From contig JBCCYM010000022.1 of assembly GCA_039190005.1 (NCBI GenBank), positions 1-23,833 of the forward strand: a DNA stretch of 23,833 nt, written 5' to 3'. A model generated the notes under the pieces. That model saw only the letters and a program-made list of their open reading frames with translations. It ran no database searches and had not been told where the DNA came from. A program made the translations under genes and the position numbers. The first letter of the stretch is position 1. Every line of letters starts with the position of its first letter. Below, in pieces: positions 15,184 to 23,724 of this stretch. This DNA is from JBCCYM01 sp039190005. GTDB lineage: Bacteria > Pseudomonadota > Gammaproteobacteria > UBA12402.

Positions 15184-16041
15184 TTATTTCATATGATAGT
15201 TAAGGGATTTTATACCTAAAGTTGTCACACGCGGATGTTCACCTTTAAATTGACACTTTTTATCCGCGGTTTTTAAAGTTTTTAAATACGCGATCCCCTC
15301 ATTTAGGGTAATTAGCCCTTGTGACGCGGCTGCTTGCATCATCTGTTCTAAATGTAATAAATTATCCCATTCACAATAATTCGTGCGTAAAATATTATCT
15401 TGACGACTTTCAGTACTTAAACCAGCCTCAGAAAAAAGTTTGGCGAACTGTTGGCAAATATCAGGATTCGCGACCATTTGACTGAAAATAATATTGATAG
15501 CCGTCTGAATTTTTTTGCTTGCTTTTGGCGAGAAATGTATGCAGGTAAAATCCGGGTCCGCTAACACAATCCGACCGCCTGGTTTTGTCACACGTATTAA
15601 TTCAGCAAGTGCCGCTCGTGGATTTTTTAAATGTATAAAAAGACGTTCCGCGTGTACCGCGTTAAATGTATTATCTTTGAATGCCAGATGGTTAATATCG
15701 CCTTGTTGAAAAGTGATGTTGGAATATTGGCCGCTGTCAGAGCGTTTTTTGGCGTGATCAATAAAATCATTGGAAATATCAATGCCGATAACATGACCTT
15801 CAGGGCCGACAAATTGAGAAAATTTTCTGGCGTCAAAACCCAAACCACAGCCAACATCTAAAACCTTGTCGCCATGATTTAATTTCATCATAGTGTAATC
15901 TTTTTGTTTAAAATTTTGAATACAGGGTGTATTTTCCGTCTGATCCAGTACCGTGATTAATGCCATTTTGGCTTTGCTTTGTTTGCCTACGGTATCAGCG
16001 TTTTCGTAACCTTTGTTTTGCCACCAGGTGTTATTAGACAT
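15184..16041 (-). CDS. class I SAM-dependent methyltransferase (UbiE-like fold)
   Basis: About 285 residues from the ATG at 16041. Motif I, VLDVGCGLG, is at about residues 60-68 and is preceded by DYTMMKLNHGDK. The strand-2 acid is in VIGIDISNDFIDHAKKR, the post-motif segment is ITFQQGDINHLAF, and GGRIVLADPDFT is the motif III region. The same frame opens with a GTG at 16068. ATG 16041 is preferred because AGGA lies eight bases upstream and the longer form would overlap the previous gene. It follows another methyltransferase by 20 bases, in an apparent operon hydrolase-methyltransferase-methyltransferase. The substrate is unknown. Despite UbiE-like motifs it is unlikely to be UbiE, given the long C-terminal region and the context. 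Confidence 0.85.
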   Translation of the reverse strand: MSNNTWWQNKGYENADTVGKQSKAKMALITVLDQTENTPCIQNFKQKDYTMMKLNHGDKVLDVGCGLGFDARKFSQFVGPEGHVIGIDISNDFIDHAKKRSDSGQYSNITFQQGDINHLAFKDNTFNAVHAERLFIHLKNPRAALAELIRVTKPGGRIVLADPDFTCIHFSPKASKKIQTAINIIFSQMVANPDICQQFAKLFSEAGLSTESRQDNILRTNYCEWDNLLHLEQMMQAAASQGLITLNEGIAYLKTLKTADKKCQFKGEHPRVTTLGIKSLNYHMK

Positions 16042-16061
16042 AGCGCTTTTCCTGATACTAT

Positions 16062-16844
16062 TTACCACCGATTAACTGGTTTTGACGCGATGGCGTAAAC
16101 ACGTTCTCTTCCATCCCAACTAACGCCTTGCAAAAATTTGGGGCGCGCGAAAAACGCCACTTTTTCTATGTTAAAATTTATCGCGTTTAATTCTCGTTGC
16201 AGAATATCCGGATCCAGACAATGCATGACATCCGGCAGGTTTGCGCGATGTCTGCGCAGAAAAAAATCAGAGAAATTATCAAAATAACCAGGCCATTCAT
16301 GTAATTTTTGTTTTCTTTCTTCATAGATTGGCGTGATTTCATTTCGCATATATTTTTCATACGCTGTGTTGTTGACAATAAAAAGTTTTCCGCCTGGTAT
16401 TAACCAGTTATACATGTTTTTTAATGATGTTCTTATCGTTTTTCCATCAAAAAAATGCATCACGCGTGAAATCAAAATACACGCTATACTGTTTTCGGGA
16501 AAAGCTATTTCATCGGGGAATTTACCTGCTATAGTATGTAGGTTCTTTCGATATTTTTCAGGTATCTTATGTTCGAGAATTTTTAAATGCCTTTCGTCAA
16601 TATCATTGGCAATGATATGACCACCATGAAGTAACACGGGAATGGTAGAAACACCGTAGGCCGCGCCTATTTCTAAGGCTTTATATTCTTGGCTAGAGTG
16701 ATTGATCGCGTGTTGAATAAACAGTCTACTATAGGGATCAGGCGCTTTTGTTGTAAAGCCCATCGCGTTAAGCGTGGGAATGGAGTCATTATCTACTGAT
16801 GCTGGTATAGGTAATGGCGATGTTATCTTTGCGCCCTTAGACAT
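16062..16844 (-). CDS. SAM-dependent methyltransferase, divergent motif I
   Basis: A 260-residue Rossmann methyltransferase. Motif I is ALEIGAAYG (about residues 57-65), with ANDIDERHL placing the ribose-binding acid at Asp81. SIACILISRVMHFFDG and LKNMYNWLIPGGKLFIVNN form the later strands. A lysine- and aromatic-rich stretch (about 165-210) probably shapes the substrate site. The start A is shared with the stop of the upstream hydrolase (TAATG), and its ribosome binding site GGAGGA is within the hydrolase's last codons. The pair is therefore translationally coupled. It is only distantly similar to its neighbour at 15184, so the two are not a recent tandem duplication. Function unknown. Confidence 0.82.
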   Translation of the reverse strand: MSKGAKITSPLPIPASVDNDSIPTLNAMGFTTKAPDPYSRLFIQHAINHSSQEYKALEIGAAYGVSTIPVLLHGGHIIANDIDERHLKILEHKIPEKYRKNLHTIAGKFPDEIAFPENSIACILISRVMHFFDGKTIRTSLKNMYNWLIPGGKLFIVNNTAYEKYMRNEITPIYEERKQKLHEWPGYFDNFSDFFLRRHRANLPDVMHCLDPDILQRELNAINFNIEKVAFFARPKFLQGVSWDGRERVYAIASKPVNRW

Positions 16845-17995
16845 TATATTCCTCCAATAAATGTATTTAAACGATCCATAAAGTGATAAAAATCAGGATT
16901 ATAGCTAAGTCGATAACTTGGTTTAAGTGGATGCTTTATCTCACCATAGATTTTTTCTTTTTGGTCATTTCTTAATTTCTGTTCATAATTCCCAAATTGT
17001 CCGTAGTGAAAATTATCCGGTGAAATTTGTAATGAAATATGAGAAAAATGCAGGATATTCTGTTCCGGATAGCCGCTTGGCGCAATTTCAACACGTTGGT
17101 CATGGCTTGATGATGACGGGTTGCCATAAATAAGCATTCGACTTTGTGGATGCTTTTGCTGTTCAAAAAATTTAAGGCAGGTATCAGGACAGATGACTCT
17201 ATCATCAGCGCTAACAGCTATAAACATTGGTATCGACAGCGCTTGTCGCGCGTATTGTCGCTTGAATAATTGCGTGAGCATGTAAACTTGATGGGCGGCA
17301 TTAAATGGTAGTGAATAATAGCGCGCGAAATCATTCTCGGTGACCCGATTAATCCAAGCCGCGCGTGGCCAAAATTTCTTTAGACAATTGCTGAGATTAA
17401 TATACCAGCCATGATAGGTTTGGACGCGTAAGGCGGGTGAAATTAAAATAATACCTTTCAGTTTGGAAATAGTCATATGCTTGTACACTGAGAGCAATGC
17501 TAAAATGGCGCCTGTTGATGTGCCAATGATATAAAATTCATCAATAGCATCATTATTTGTCATGGATTGAATGCCATAATCATAGCAGTCAAACCAGGCC
17601 CGCGATTTGATGTTGAGCAAATCACCGGGAACGGTGCCATGACCGGGCAATAATAGTGCGCGTGTGAGATAATTTCGCTGACTAAAATATTGGGCGATAT
17701 CACTCATCATAAATGGTGTTTCCATCAGACCATGTAATAATAATATGCCTTGTCGCCCGGCGCCTTGTTCAAATGGACAAATACGATCAATCGAAAGGGT
17801 GTCAGCGTAAAAGTGTGTTTGTTGTCGGGCTTTGCTGATAATGTCTCGATACTGGCTAATATAGTCAGCAAATAAGCCGGATTGAGGTGCGATAAACCGA
17901 TGATTTAAACCAGTTATGTGATATAAGCTCGCGTTTTTCAATGTGTTTTTAGATTTAAGATTTAATGTTAAAATAATAATTCTAAATAATAGCAT
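16844..17995 (-). CDS. alpha/beta hydrolase (esterase/lysophospholipase-like)
   Basis: A 383-residue hydrolase. The oxyanion region ILLLHGLMETPFMM begins at about residue 84. LLLPGHGTVPGDLL follows at about 114-127, and the nucleophile elbow G-T-S-T-G puts the catalytic serine at about 160. The acid is probably Asp264 or 265 in AVSADDRVICPD, and the base is probably a histidine in LHFSHISLQISPDNFHYG (about 315-332). The triad therefore looks complete. The N-terminus MLLFRIIILTLNL is hydrophobic and could be a short membrane anchor; there is no convincing ribosome binding site for this ATG, so the start is uncertain. It heads a coupled operon with two methyltransferases and is divergent from the lipoprotein gene at 18044 across 48 bases. 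An ester or lipid substrate is likely but not shown. Confidence 0.83.
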   Translation of the reverse strand: MLLFRIIILTLNLKSKNTLKNASLYHITGLNHRFIAPQSGLFADYISQYRDIISKARQQTHFYADTLSIDRICPFEQGAGRQGILLLHGLMETPFMMSDIAQYFSQRNYLTRALLLPGHGTVPGDLLNIKSRAWFDCYDYGIQSMTNNDAIDEFYIIGTSTGAILALLSVYKHMTISKLKGIILISPALRVQTYHGWYINLSNCLKKFWPRAAWINRVTENDFARYYSLPFNAAHQVYMLTQLFKRQYARQALSIPMFIAVSADDRVICPDTCLKFFEQQKHPQSRMLIYGNPSSSSHDQRVEIAPSGYPEQNILHFSHISLQISPDNFHYGQFGNYEQKLRNDQKEKIYGEIKHPLKPSYRLSYNPDFYHFMDRLNTFIGGI

Positions 17996-18043
17996 TTTTG
18001 GTTACAATAGCCTAACTATTTTGACTATAAGGTAAATTTTTCA

Positions 18044-18496
18044 ATGATTAAAACAATGACAGCTTCTTTTCTTATTCTACCATTCCTGTTACTACTGACC
18101 GCCTGTAGTGGAGGGGGGCATATTGATAAGCTGGTTGCTAATCCGGCTGAATTGAATAAACAGTTAACACAATGCCAACAAAAGGATAGCGATGCTACGC
18201 GTTGTGCCGAGGTAAAACAGGCTTATAAGCAATTGGCGAGTTATCTAATAATTTACCAGCAAAAAGGTCAGGAAAATTTTGGCAAAATGATTATGGCGGC
18301 TCAAAGTAAAACTGTACAATTGACTGAGCAACTTAAACAAGCGAATACTAGCGCGTCCAATCAAAAGCTACAACAACAACTTGAGCAGACAGAGCGGCAG
18401 ATACATATCATGTGGTCGATTACCGCGATGACTGAAAATCCGGATAAAATTGCCGCGTTACGCGCGTTGTTTGCTCAACATCCTGTGCCGAACTGA
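18044..18496 (+). CDS. small lipoprotein with EexN-like cysteine pattern
   Basis: A 150-residue lipoprotein. The signal peptide ends in the lipobox LTAC with the modified cysteine at residue 21. Ser22 at the next position predicts sorting to the outer membrane. After the lipobox, LVANPAELNKQLTQCQQK...CAEVKQAY has two cysteines (about 44 and 54) in a pattern that recalls EexN/TrbK entry-exclusion lipoproteins. The rest (about 60-125) is glutamine-rich, charged and predicted helical, possibly coiled coil. Typical EexN proteins are shorter and lie in conjugation loci, and no conjugation gene is here, so the likeness may be only structural. AAGGT lies about 11 bases before the start. It is convergent with the transporter at 18508. 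Confidence 0.75.
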   Translation: MIKTMTASFLILPFLLLLTACSGGGHIDKLVANPAELNKQLTQCQQKDSDATRCAEVKQAYKQLASYLIIYQQKGQENFGKMIMAAQSKTVQLTEQLKQANTSASNQKLQQQLEQTERQIHIMWSITAMTENPDKIAALRALFAQHPVPN

Positions 18497-18507
18497 TTGA
18501 TACCGCT

Positions 18508-19401
18508 TCATTTAATTTCTTTACTGCCAAGATAGACAGTTAATAGCGCACCTATAAATACCAATACAATCCCTGTGATTGCCATGGCGGAGAGCATTTT
18601 ATGCCAGATTAACCAGTCCGCTAACGCTGAAAAGACAACGCCAAGATAAGTAAACGGTGACACTAAGCGTATCGATGCCATTCTATAAGCAAATGTGAGA
18701 AAGAATTGGTATAAAACACTAAAAATGCCGACTAGTAATAAATAAAACCATGGTAGATGCGAGAAGTGGTGTAAGTTAAAAAATAATGACGCGCCGGATA
18801 ATATCGTCCCAATTAAAAAATAGTAAAACATAATGGTCAAAATCTGATCTTTTTGTGAGATATGACGCACAAAACTGGAAGAAATGGCGCGGAAAATGGC
18901 TGAAGACAGCGCGACAAGCATGGCAAAATGGAAGCTGCCACTGCCTGGATGTAGCACCAACGCGACCCCGATTAAACCGATTACAATTCCCCAATAGAGT
19001 TTGGGAATAATGGGAATATTGCGAGTAAGTTTTAACACAAAAGGGACAAATAGCGGTGTTGTCACACTAAGCAGCATTGCCTGTGCTAATGGCACGTAGC
19101 GTAGTGAAAAAAAGAAACAGCCTATGGATAAAACACCAACCGTCCCTCGAATGATATGTAACCAAGGCAAGGACGTTTTTACTTTTTGTGGCTGCATCGC
19201 GATAAAAGGTAATAAAACAATTAAGCAAATACCATAACGAAAAAACAGGATAAAATTCGTGGGTACAGATTGAGAAGCCAGTTTGACAAAAATACTTAAA
19301 ATCGTATAACTCAACGCCGATAAGGTAATGCTTCCGATGGCTATTGCCAAGTAATGTGGTGGTTTTTTATTTGTTTCTAAAGGGTTTGCTGCTTTGTCCA
19401 T
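18508..19401 (-). CDS. EamA/DMT-superfamily transporter
   Basis: A 297-residue inner-membrane protein with about ten hydrophobic segments in two five-helix EamA repeats. The first repeat carries FFRYGICLIVLLPFI and PLAQAMLLSVTTPLFVPFVL; the second ends with FTYLGVVFSALADWLIW and a final helix. A hydrophilic start of about 17 residues precedes the first helix. Family members export metabolites, drugs or amino acids. The specificity here, including any link to S-adenosylmethionine-type transporters of the same superfamily, cannot be told from sequence. It starts 15 bases after the ygfZ stop, so it probably shares its transcript. Confidence 0.88.
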   Translation of the reverse strand: MDKAANPLETNKKPPHYLAIAIGSITLSALSYTILSIFVKLASQSVPTNFILFFRYGICLIVLLPFIAMQPQKVKTSLPWLHIIRGTVGVLSIGCFFFSLRYVPLAQAMLLSVTTPLFVPFVLKLTRNIPIIPKLYWGIVIGLIGVALVLHPGSGSFHFAMLVALSSAIFRAISSSFVRHISQKDQILTIMFYYFLIGTILSGASLFFNLHHFSHLPWFYLLLVGIFSVLYQFFLTFAYRMASIRLVSPFTYLGVVFSALADWLIWHKMLSAMAITGIVLVFIGALLTVYLGSKEIK

Positions 19402-19416
19402 TTTATGAATGTTCTC

Positions 19417-20307
19417 TTATGTTGATTTTATAGATTGCACGACAATAGTCAATTTAATCGTTTTGTTTGTTAAATAAGGCTGTGCCAGGCTTTTGTCACT
19501 CAGTACAGCTAATACCATTTGTGATCCAACATCAACGACATGCCCTAAAACTGTTTCTTGATTGTCAGGCGCATATAAAGCTGTGCCGGGGGCTATATCA
19601 GCCGTTTCGGCGGCATTTTCTATCTGTAGTTGATAACAGCGTGTTTTTAGTTTTGCCAGATAATGCATGCGAGCAATGATCTCTTGTCCGGTATAACAAC
19701 CTTTGTTGAAATCAATCGCGCCTAATTGATCTAAGTTTAAGTCGTGAGGGAGGAATTTTTCATAAGTGCTTTGATAAATTGTGGGAAATCCATTATCAAT
19801 TTCAATATTTTTCCAGCTTTTTTTATCAGCAATTTGATAATTCTGGCTTAACGCTTGCCATTGTTTGTCATGATGGATATACAGTTCATAGTGTGTGTCA
19901 TCAATGATGGCATGAGCAGAATCTGGGGTAATGATTTTATCCGCCGCGAGTCCAACGGTCACAAATTGTTGTGCTTGGTGGCTGATGTCAACTTTGGAAA
20001 AAATAGCATACTGTTTTAATCGAGCAATGATTTGTTCAACAATATCAGAGGATAAACGTAAATAATAATCCTCGCCGTATTTAAATAAACGAAAAACCGC
20101 TTGGACTCTTCCTTTTGGGTTGCAACAACATCCCAACACGGCTTGATTATTGATGAGATTGCTTACATCACAGCTTAGTTGCCCTTGCAGATAATTTGCC
20201 GCGTCACTACCTTGTACACGAATAAAAGTGTAATCATCAATGATAGTGATAAAATTTTTATCACATAAGGGTAAATTGTCTTGATGTGTTAATGTTATGG
20301 TCATCAT
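19417..20307 (-). CDS. ygfZ: YgfZ, folate-binding Fe-S cluster assembly factor
   Basis: A 296-residue tetrahydrofolate-binding protein of the GcvT-like family, needed for activity of some iron-sulfur enzymes such as MiaB. The diagnostic KGCYTGQE is at residues 202-209, with the essential cysteine present. DDYTFIRVQGSDAANYLQGQLSCDV at about 24-48 matches the family's N-terminal segment. ATG codons at 20307 and 20304 are both possible; the first overlaps the stop of the upstream helicase gene by four bases. It has no independent ribosome binding site, which implies translation coupled to the helicase. Confidence 0.93.
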   Translation of the reverse strand: MMTITLTHQDNLPLCDKNFITIIDDYTFIRVQGSDAANYLQGQLSCDVSNLINNQAVLGCCCNPKGRVQAVFRLFKYGEDYYLRLSSDIVEQIIARLKQYAIFSKVDISHQAQQFVTVGLAADKIITPDSAHAIIDDTHYELYIHHDKQWQALSQNYQIADKKSWKNIEIDNGFPTIYQSTYEKFLPHDLNLDQLGAIDFNKGCYTGQEIIARMHYLAKLKTRCYQLQIENAAETADIAPGTALYAPDNQETVLGHVVDVGSQMVLAVLSDKSLAQPYLTNKTIKLTIVVQSIKST

Positions 20308-23300
20308 TCAGAGATATTAACTTCATGAAATAATTTTTGCAAAGGAAAATAAAGGGCGCAGCGTATTTTTTGCTCATTAAAAAGTGTTTGCAATGTGTGA
20401 TAGTAGCGTTGCAGTTTTGCTTTATATTGGGCGGTTTGCTGTTGTAAAAACAGATTTTGATCATCGTATACTTGTGTGGATATTTTATAATCAATAATCC
20501 ATCGTTCATTATGCTCATCAACAAAGGTGCGATCAATAATGTAATGTTGATAAGTATTATCTTCCAGTTGAGTAACCGCAAACTCAGATCGCGCTTCTTT
20601 ATGCCGCGCTAATAGCCATCTTCCTTTGCTATCATTTAAACTGTTATCAATAGCTTTATTTACAAGCGTCAAAGCCGCTTCAACATCTGTACTGGGTATA
20701 CCCATACTGATTAATTGACAACGCCAGTTGGATTGTAATGTTTGCTTATGCCAATCTTGCGAATTTTCTTCTGCGAGCCGTTGTAGTATGGCATGGGTTA
20801 AGGTGCCAATTTTTTGCTGATAGCGTTGGCTGATATCTATATAACTCGGTGTCGCGTTATGCTCGCGATTAGCTTTGTCTGCTAATTTTGATAACTCTAA
20901 TGGTGCTACTGGGTGAAAGTAGGATGTCGCTAATCGTTTTATCTTGCCTGTTGCCTGTGATGGTGCGGTATCACTGTTGATGTCTTGTTGGTCAAAACGC
21001 TTGAATTCCTGATGAAAAAGTGGCCATAAATGACTGAGCATGGATTGTTTATCCGGTCGCTTATTTTCCCCATGTTTTAAAAACTCGGCGTCAGCTAATA
21101 AATGTAGCTGTGTTTTGGCGCGAGTTGTTGCCACATAGAGCAGGCGAGTTGTTTCATAATCCAGTCGTTGTTGAATTTTATTTTTGAGGTAATCATAGAT
21201 AGGATTGCTGTTACTATCGTTTTTTATAATTTTAATTGGCGCGATAATTAAATCTTCACCCTGGGTTTTACGTGGTCGTTCCAGATAATGCAATACGGGT
21301 GATTTGCTAGCGCTGATTTTTCTTGATAGTCCAGGAATAATCACCGTATCAAATTCCAGTCCTTTGGCTTTATGTATGGTTAATAATTGCAAGGGCGGAT
21401 CAAGATGCGGTGAGGGCGTATAGTAGCGATCTAAAGCTTGAGTAATGTCGTCGATGGTGGTTGATTGATTTTCCTGCTCATACTTTCTTAAGAAATCAAA
21501 GTAGTGTTCAACCTGGTGCTGTTGTGTCTGATTTTCTACGCAGGACAATCCATTTAGCTTTACCCAACATTGTTTTACTTGCTCACTCAATGGTAGGCGA
21601 CAACGGTTGTCAATGGCTTTCGCTAAAACGCCACGCGTGCATAATAGTCGGTCTTGTCCGTCTTGACTGAGCTGATTTATTTTATATTGATCAAACAAGC
21701 TCTGATAAATTGTTTGCTTTTCATCTTGGTCAACTTGACGGCGGAGCAGATAAAGATCATCCAAAGTGAGACCACACCAAGGGGCACGTAAAATACTTAA
21801 CCAGGCAATGGTGTCACCTATATGAAGTAAAGCTTTAGTAAGTTGCAGTAAGTCTTTAATAATACTTTGATCGGATAATTTTTCTATCTCAGAAGCTTGA
21901 TAGGGGATATTATTTGATTGTAGTTGTTTAACAATTTCCTGTAAGTGTGAGCGACCGCGAACTAAAATAGCTGTTTTGCCAACAGCTTGTGAGAGTAGTT
22001 TAATAACTAGTTCACTTTCTTCAATTCTATCTGTAGCTGTATGAAATTTAACATAACTATCCCTGTTGTCTTTCTCAGAGATAGAAGGGCTATAACAGAC
22101 GGCGGCATTAGCAATATTGCTTTTTTGTGGGAAAATACTGGTAAATGTCGTATTGATCCAGTCCATAACCGTGGCTGTTGAGCGGAAATTGCTTTGTAAA
22201 ATAAGAGATCGCAGGGGTATGTTGGCAATACCATCCCGCTGCGCACGTAAAAATAAACCGACTTCAGCTTGACGAAAACGATAGATGGATTGCATCGGGT
22301 CGCCAACAATGAATAAGGTATGGCCATCACCAGCTTGCCAGCCTGAGATCAGTTTTTCTAGCAGCTCAAATTGGGCGATGGAGGTGTCTTGGAATTCATC
22401 GACTAAAATATGTTGAATTTTGTAGTCTAATGCCAGGGCTAAATCGCTAGGTCTGTCATGTCGTCCTAAAGCGAAATCGGCGGCTTGAGCGATTTCAATG
22501 TAATCACTGATATTATGCGCTTTAAAAATTAGTTTCAGTTCCGCGGCTGTCTGACACAGTACATTGACCAAGGCAATAATAAACGACCATTCTTCTTGTT
22601 GATACTGGATTGGCGGAATTTCCGCGAAGGCTTGCAACACCTTTATAAATTGTGCCTGTGCGCCGATTTCCGCTAACACAGCCACCATTTGCTGTTTCAT
22701 TTCCTTGGCGTATTGTTGCTCAGCTTTAGTGGCAAAATCTTTACTATTTGTGGGAAAACCACATGTTTTAGTAATAGCTCGGCGTAATTCCTTTTTCTTG
22801 GTGAGCAAGAGGTTTTCTATAGCTTTCCAGAAACAATATTTTTTTTCTAAGTCATTATCTGTAGTATGTAATTCATGGTGATTGCCATATAAAACACCAT
22901 GGCTATATGCCAAACAGGCGCAAAGTGTTTTAAAGCGTTGTGGATCTGGTGAATGTTGTTCTAATTCCTCAATTTGTTCTGCCGCGATTGTGCGCAAACC
23001 TTGTTCTAACATGACGCGAATCGCGCTAGATTGTTGTTGACTATAAAGCGGCGTTAATAAGGGCATCCATTGATCACGTTTTTCTAGCATTTGTGTGAGC
23101 AGTGTCGAAACCTTGGTAATATTGTTATCAAGATAGCGCAGCACCGTTTGTAAATGGTGATTATTGTTAATTGATGTCAAGAGATTTTCGACTGCCTGCT
23201 GATAAAGTAGATTGTGTGAGCTGGGTTCCGCCGGTGTCAGTGCCGAACCGGCGCCTGATAAAATGGGCAGTTGCTTTACAATGTGGCTACATAAGCTGTC

Positions 23301-23669
23301 AATGGTCTGAATGCGTAAACGATTAGGATTATCCATTAGTTTCCAGTGATATTGCTTATCTCGCTCAAGCACTTGTTGAGCCAATTGCCAGCGCTTGGCA
23401 TGATGCGATTCTACAGGCGCGGCGATATTTGCGGCTTGGGCCAGCGCCTTTATAATGCGAGCGCGCATTTCACCGGCAGCTTTTCGGGTGAAAGTGATTG
23501 CCAAAATTTGTTCTGGCGTTTTGACACTATGAGCGAGTAGGGCAAGCAGACGTTGGGTTAAAAGCTCGGTTTTACCCGATCCGGCTGGCGCCTGGACAAT
23601 AAACGATTCAGTTACTGATAGTACTGCTGAGCGCTGTGCCTGGTCTGATAATATGTGATCTTCTGTCAT
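20304..23669 (-). CDS. AddA/RecB-like UvrD-family helicase-nuclease
   Basis: A 1121-residue protein with a complete superfamily 1 helicase. Walker A PAGSGKT is at 28-34, motif Ia ITFTRKAAGEMRAR at about 58-71, and IQTIDSLCSHI at about 120-130. The DEFQDT box is at 424-429, GDPMQSIYRFRQ at 456-467, and SNFRS at about 493-497. LLTIHKAKGLEFD and LLYVATTRAK come later. The C-terminus carries a PD-(D/E)XK nuclease: GTLTHAILQRLAEE gives the helical histidine region, and IIDRTFVD followed by WIIDYK supplies the acidic and lysine residues. The architecture is that of AddA or RecB, which process double-strand DNA ends with a partner (AddB or RecC). A RecB would have a partner recC/recD; no addB or recC is visible in the 164 bases upstream. 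I therefore give no symbol. The promoter overlaps a palindromic repeat, and ygfZ is coupled downstream. Confidence 0.87.
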   Translation of the reverse strand: MTEDHILSDQAQRSAVLSVTESFIVQAPAGSGKTELLTQRLLALLAHSVKTPEQILAITFTRKAAGEMRARIIKALAQAANIAAPVESHHAKRWQLAQQVLERDKQYHWKLMDNPNRLRIQTIDSLCSHIVKQLPILSGAGSALTPAEPSSHNLLYQQAVENLLTSINNNHHLQTVLRYLDNNITKVSTLLTQMLEKRDQWMPLLTPLYSQQQSSAIRVMLEQGLRTIAAEQIEELEQHSPDPQRFKTLCACLAYSHGVLYGNHHELHTTDNDLEKKYCFWKAIENLLLTKKKELRRAITKTCGFPTNSKDFATKAEQQYAKEMKQQMVAVLAEIGAQAQFIKVLQAFAEIPPIQYQQEEWSFIIALVNVLCQTAAELKLIFKAHNISDYIEIAQAADFALGRHDRPSDLALALDYKIQHILVDEFQDTSIAQFELLEKLISGWQAGDGHTLFIVGDPMQSIYRFRQAEVGLFLRAQRDGIANIPLRSLILQSNFRSTATVMDWINTTFTSIFPQKSNIANAAVCYSPSISEKDNRDSYVKFHTATDRIEESELVIKLLSQAVGKTAILVRGRSHLQEIVKQLQSNNIPYQASEIEKLSDQSIIKDLLQLTKALLHIGDTIAWLSILRAPWCGLTLDDLYLLRRQVDQDEKQTIYQSLFDQYKINQLSQDGQDRLLCTRGVLAKAIDNRCRLPLSEQVKQCWVKLNGLSCVENQTQQHQVEHYFDFLRKYEQENQSTTIDDITQALDRYYTPSPHLDPPLQLLTIHKAKGLEFDTVIIPGLSRKISASKSPVLHYLERPRKTQGEDLIIAPIKIIKNDSNSNPIYDYLKNKIQQRLDYETTRLLYVATTRAKTQLHLLADAEFLKHGENKRPDKQSMLSHLWPLFHQEFKRFDQQDINSDTAPSQATGKIKRLATSYFHPVAPLELSKLADKANREHNATPSYIDISQRYQQKIGTLTHAILQRLAEENSQDWHKQTLQSNWRCQLISMGIPSTDVEAALTLVNKAIDNSLNDSKGRWLLARHKEARSEFAVTQLEDNTYQHYIIDRTFVDEHNERWIIDYKISTQVYDDQNLFLQQQTAQYKAKLQRYYHTLQTLFNEQKIRCALYFPLQKLFHEVNISE

Positions 23670-23677
23670 TTTCCCAG

Positions 23678-23706
23678 ATTTTAACCTAAAAATGGCTTGT
23701 CGCCAA
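23678..23706 (-). promoter_or_regulatory. putative promoter of the helicase-ygfZ operon
   Basis: On the minus strand TTGGCG (23706-23701) and TAAAAT (23683-23678) are spaced 17 bases and match -35/-10 at four and five positions. Both boxes overlap the palindromic element at 23681-23724. The predicted start point lies almost at the ATG (23669), leaving a nearly leaderless mRNA, which lowers confidence. Confidence 0.3.
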
Positions 23707-23724
23707 CAGTGGTATTAGGTTTAA
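23681..23724. repeat. 44-bp palindromic element related to 7269-7389
   Basis: TTAACCTAAAAATGG at the left and GGTATTAGGTTTAA at the right (reverse complement TTAAACCTAATACC) form imperfect inverted ends with TTAA at both edges. The right end, read inward, agrees with the right end of the 7269-7389 element at most positions (TTAAACCTAA, then ACCAC and GT). It lacks the internal 19-bp palindromes, so it looks like a short or deleted version. Beyond it, 23725-23833 shows no supported feature. Confidence 0.45.

Noticed and set aside
18000..18043. Divergent promoters between the hydrolase and the lipoprotein gene
   Set aside because: TATAAG (18026-18031) could be a -10 box but no acceptable -35 is spaced correctly on either strand.
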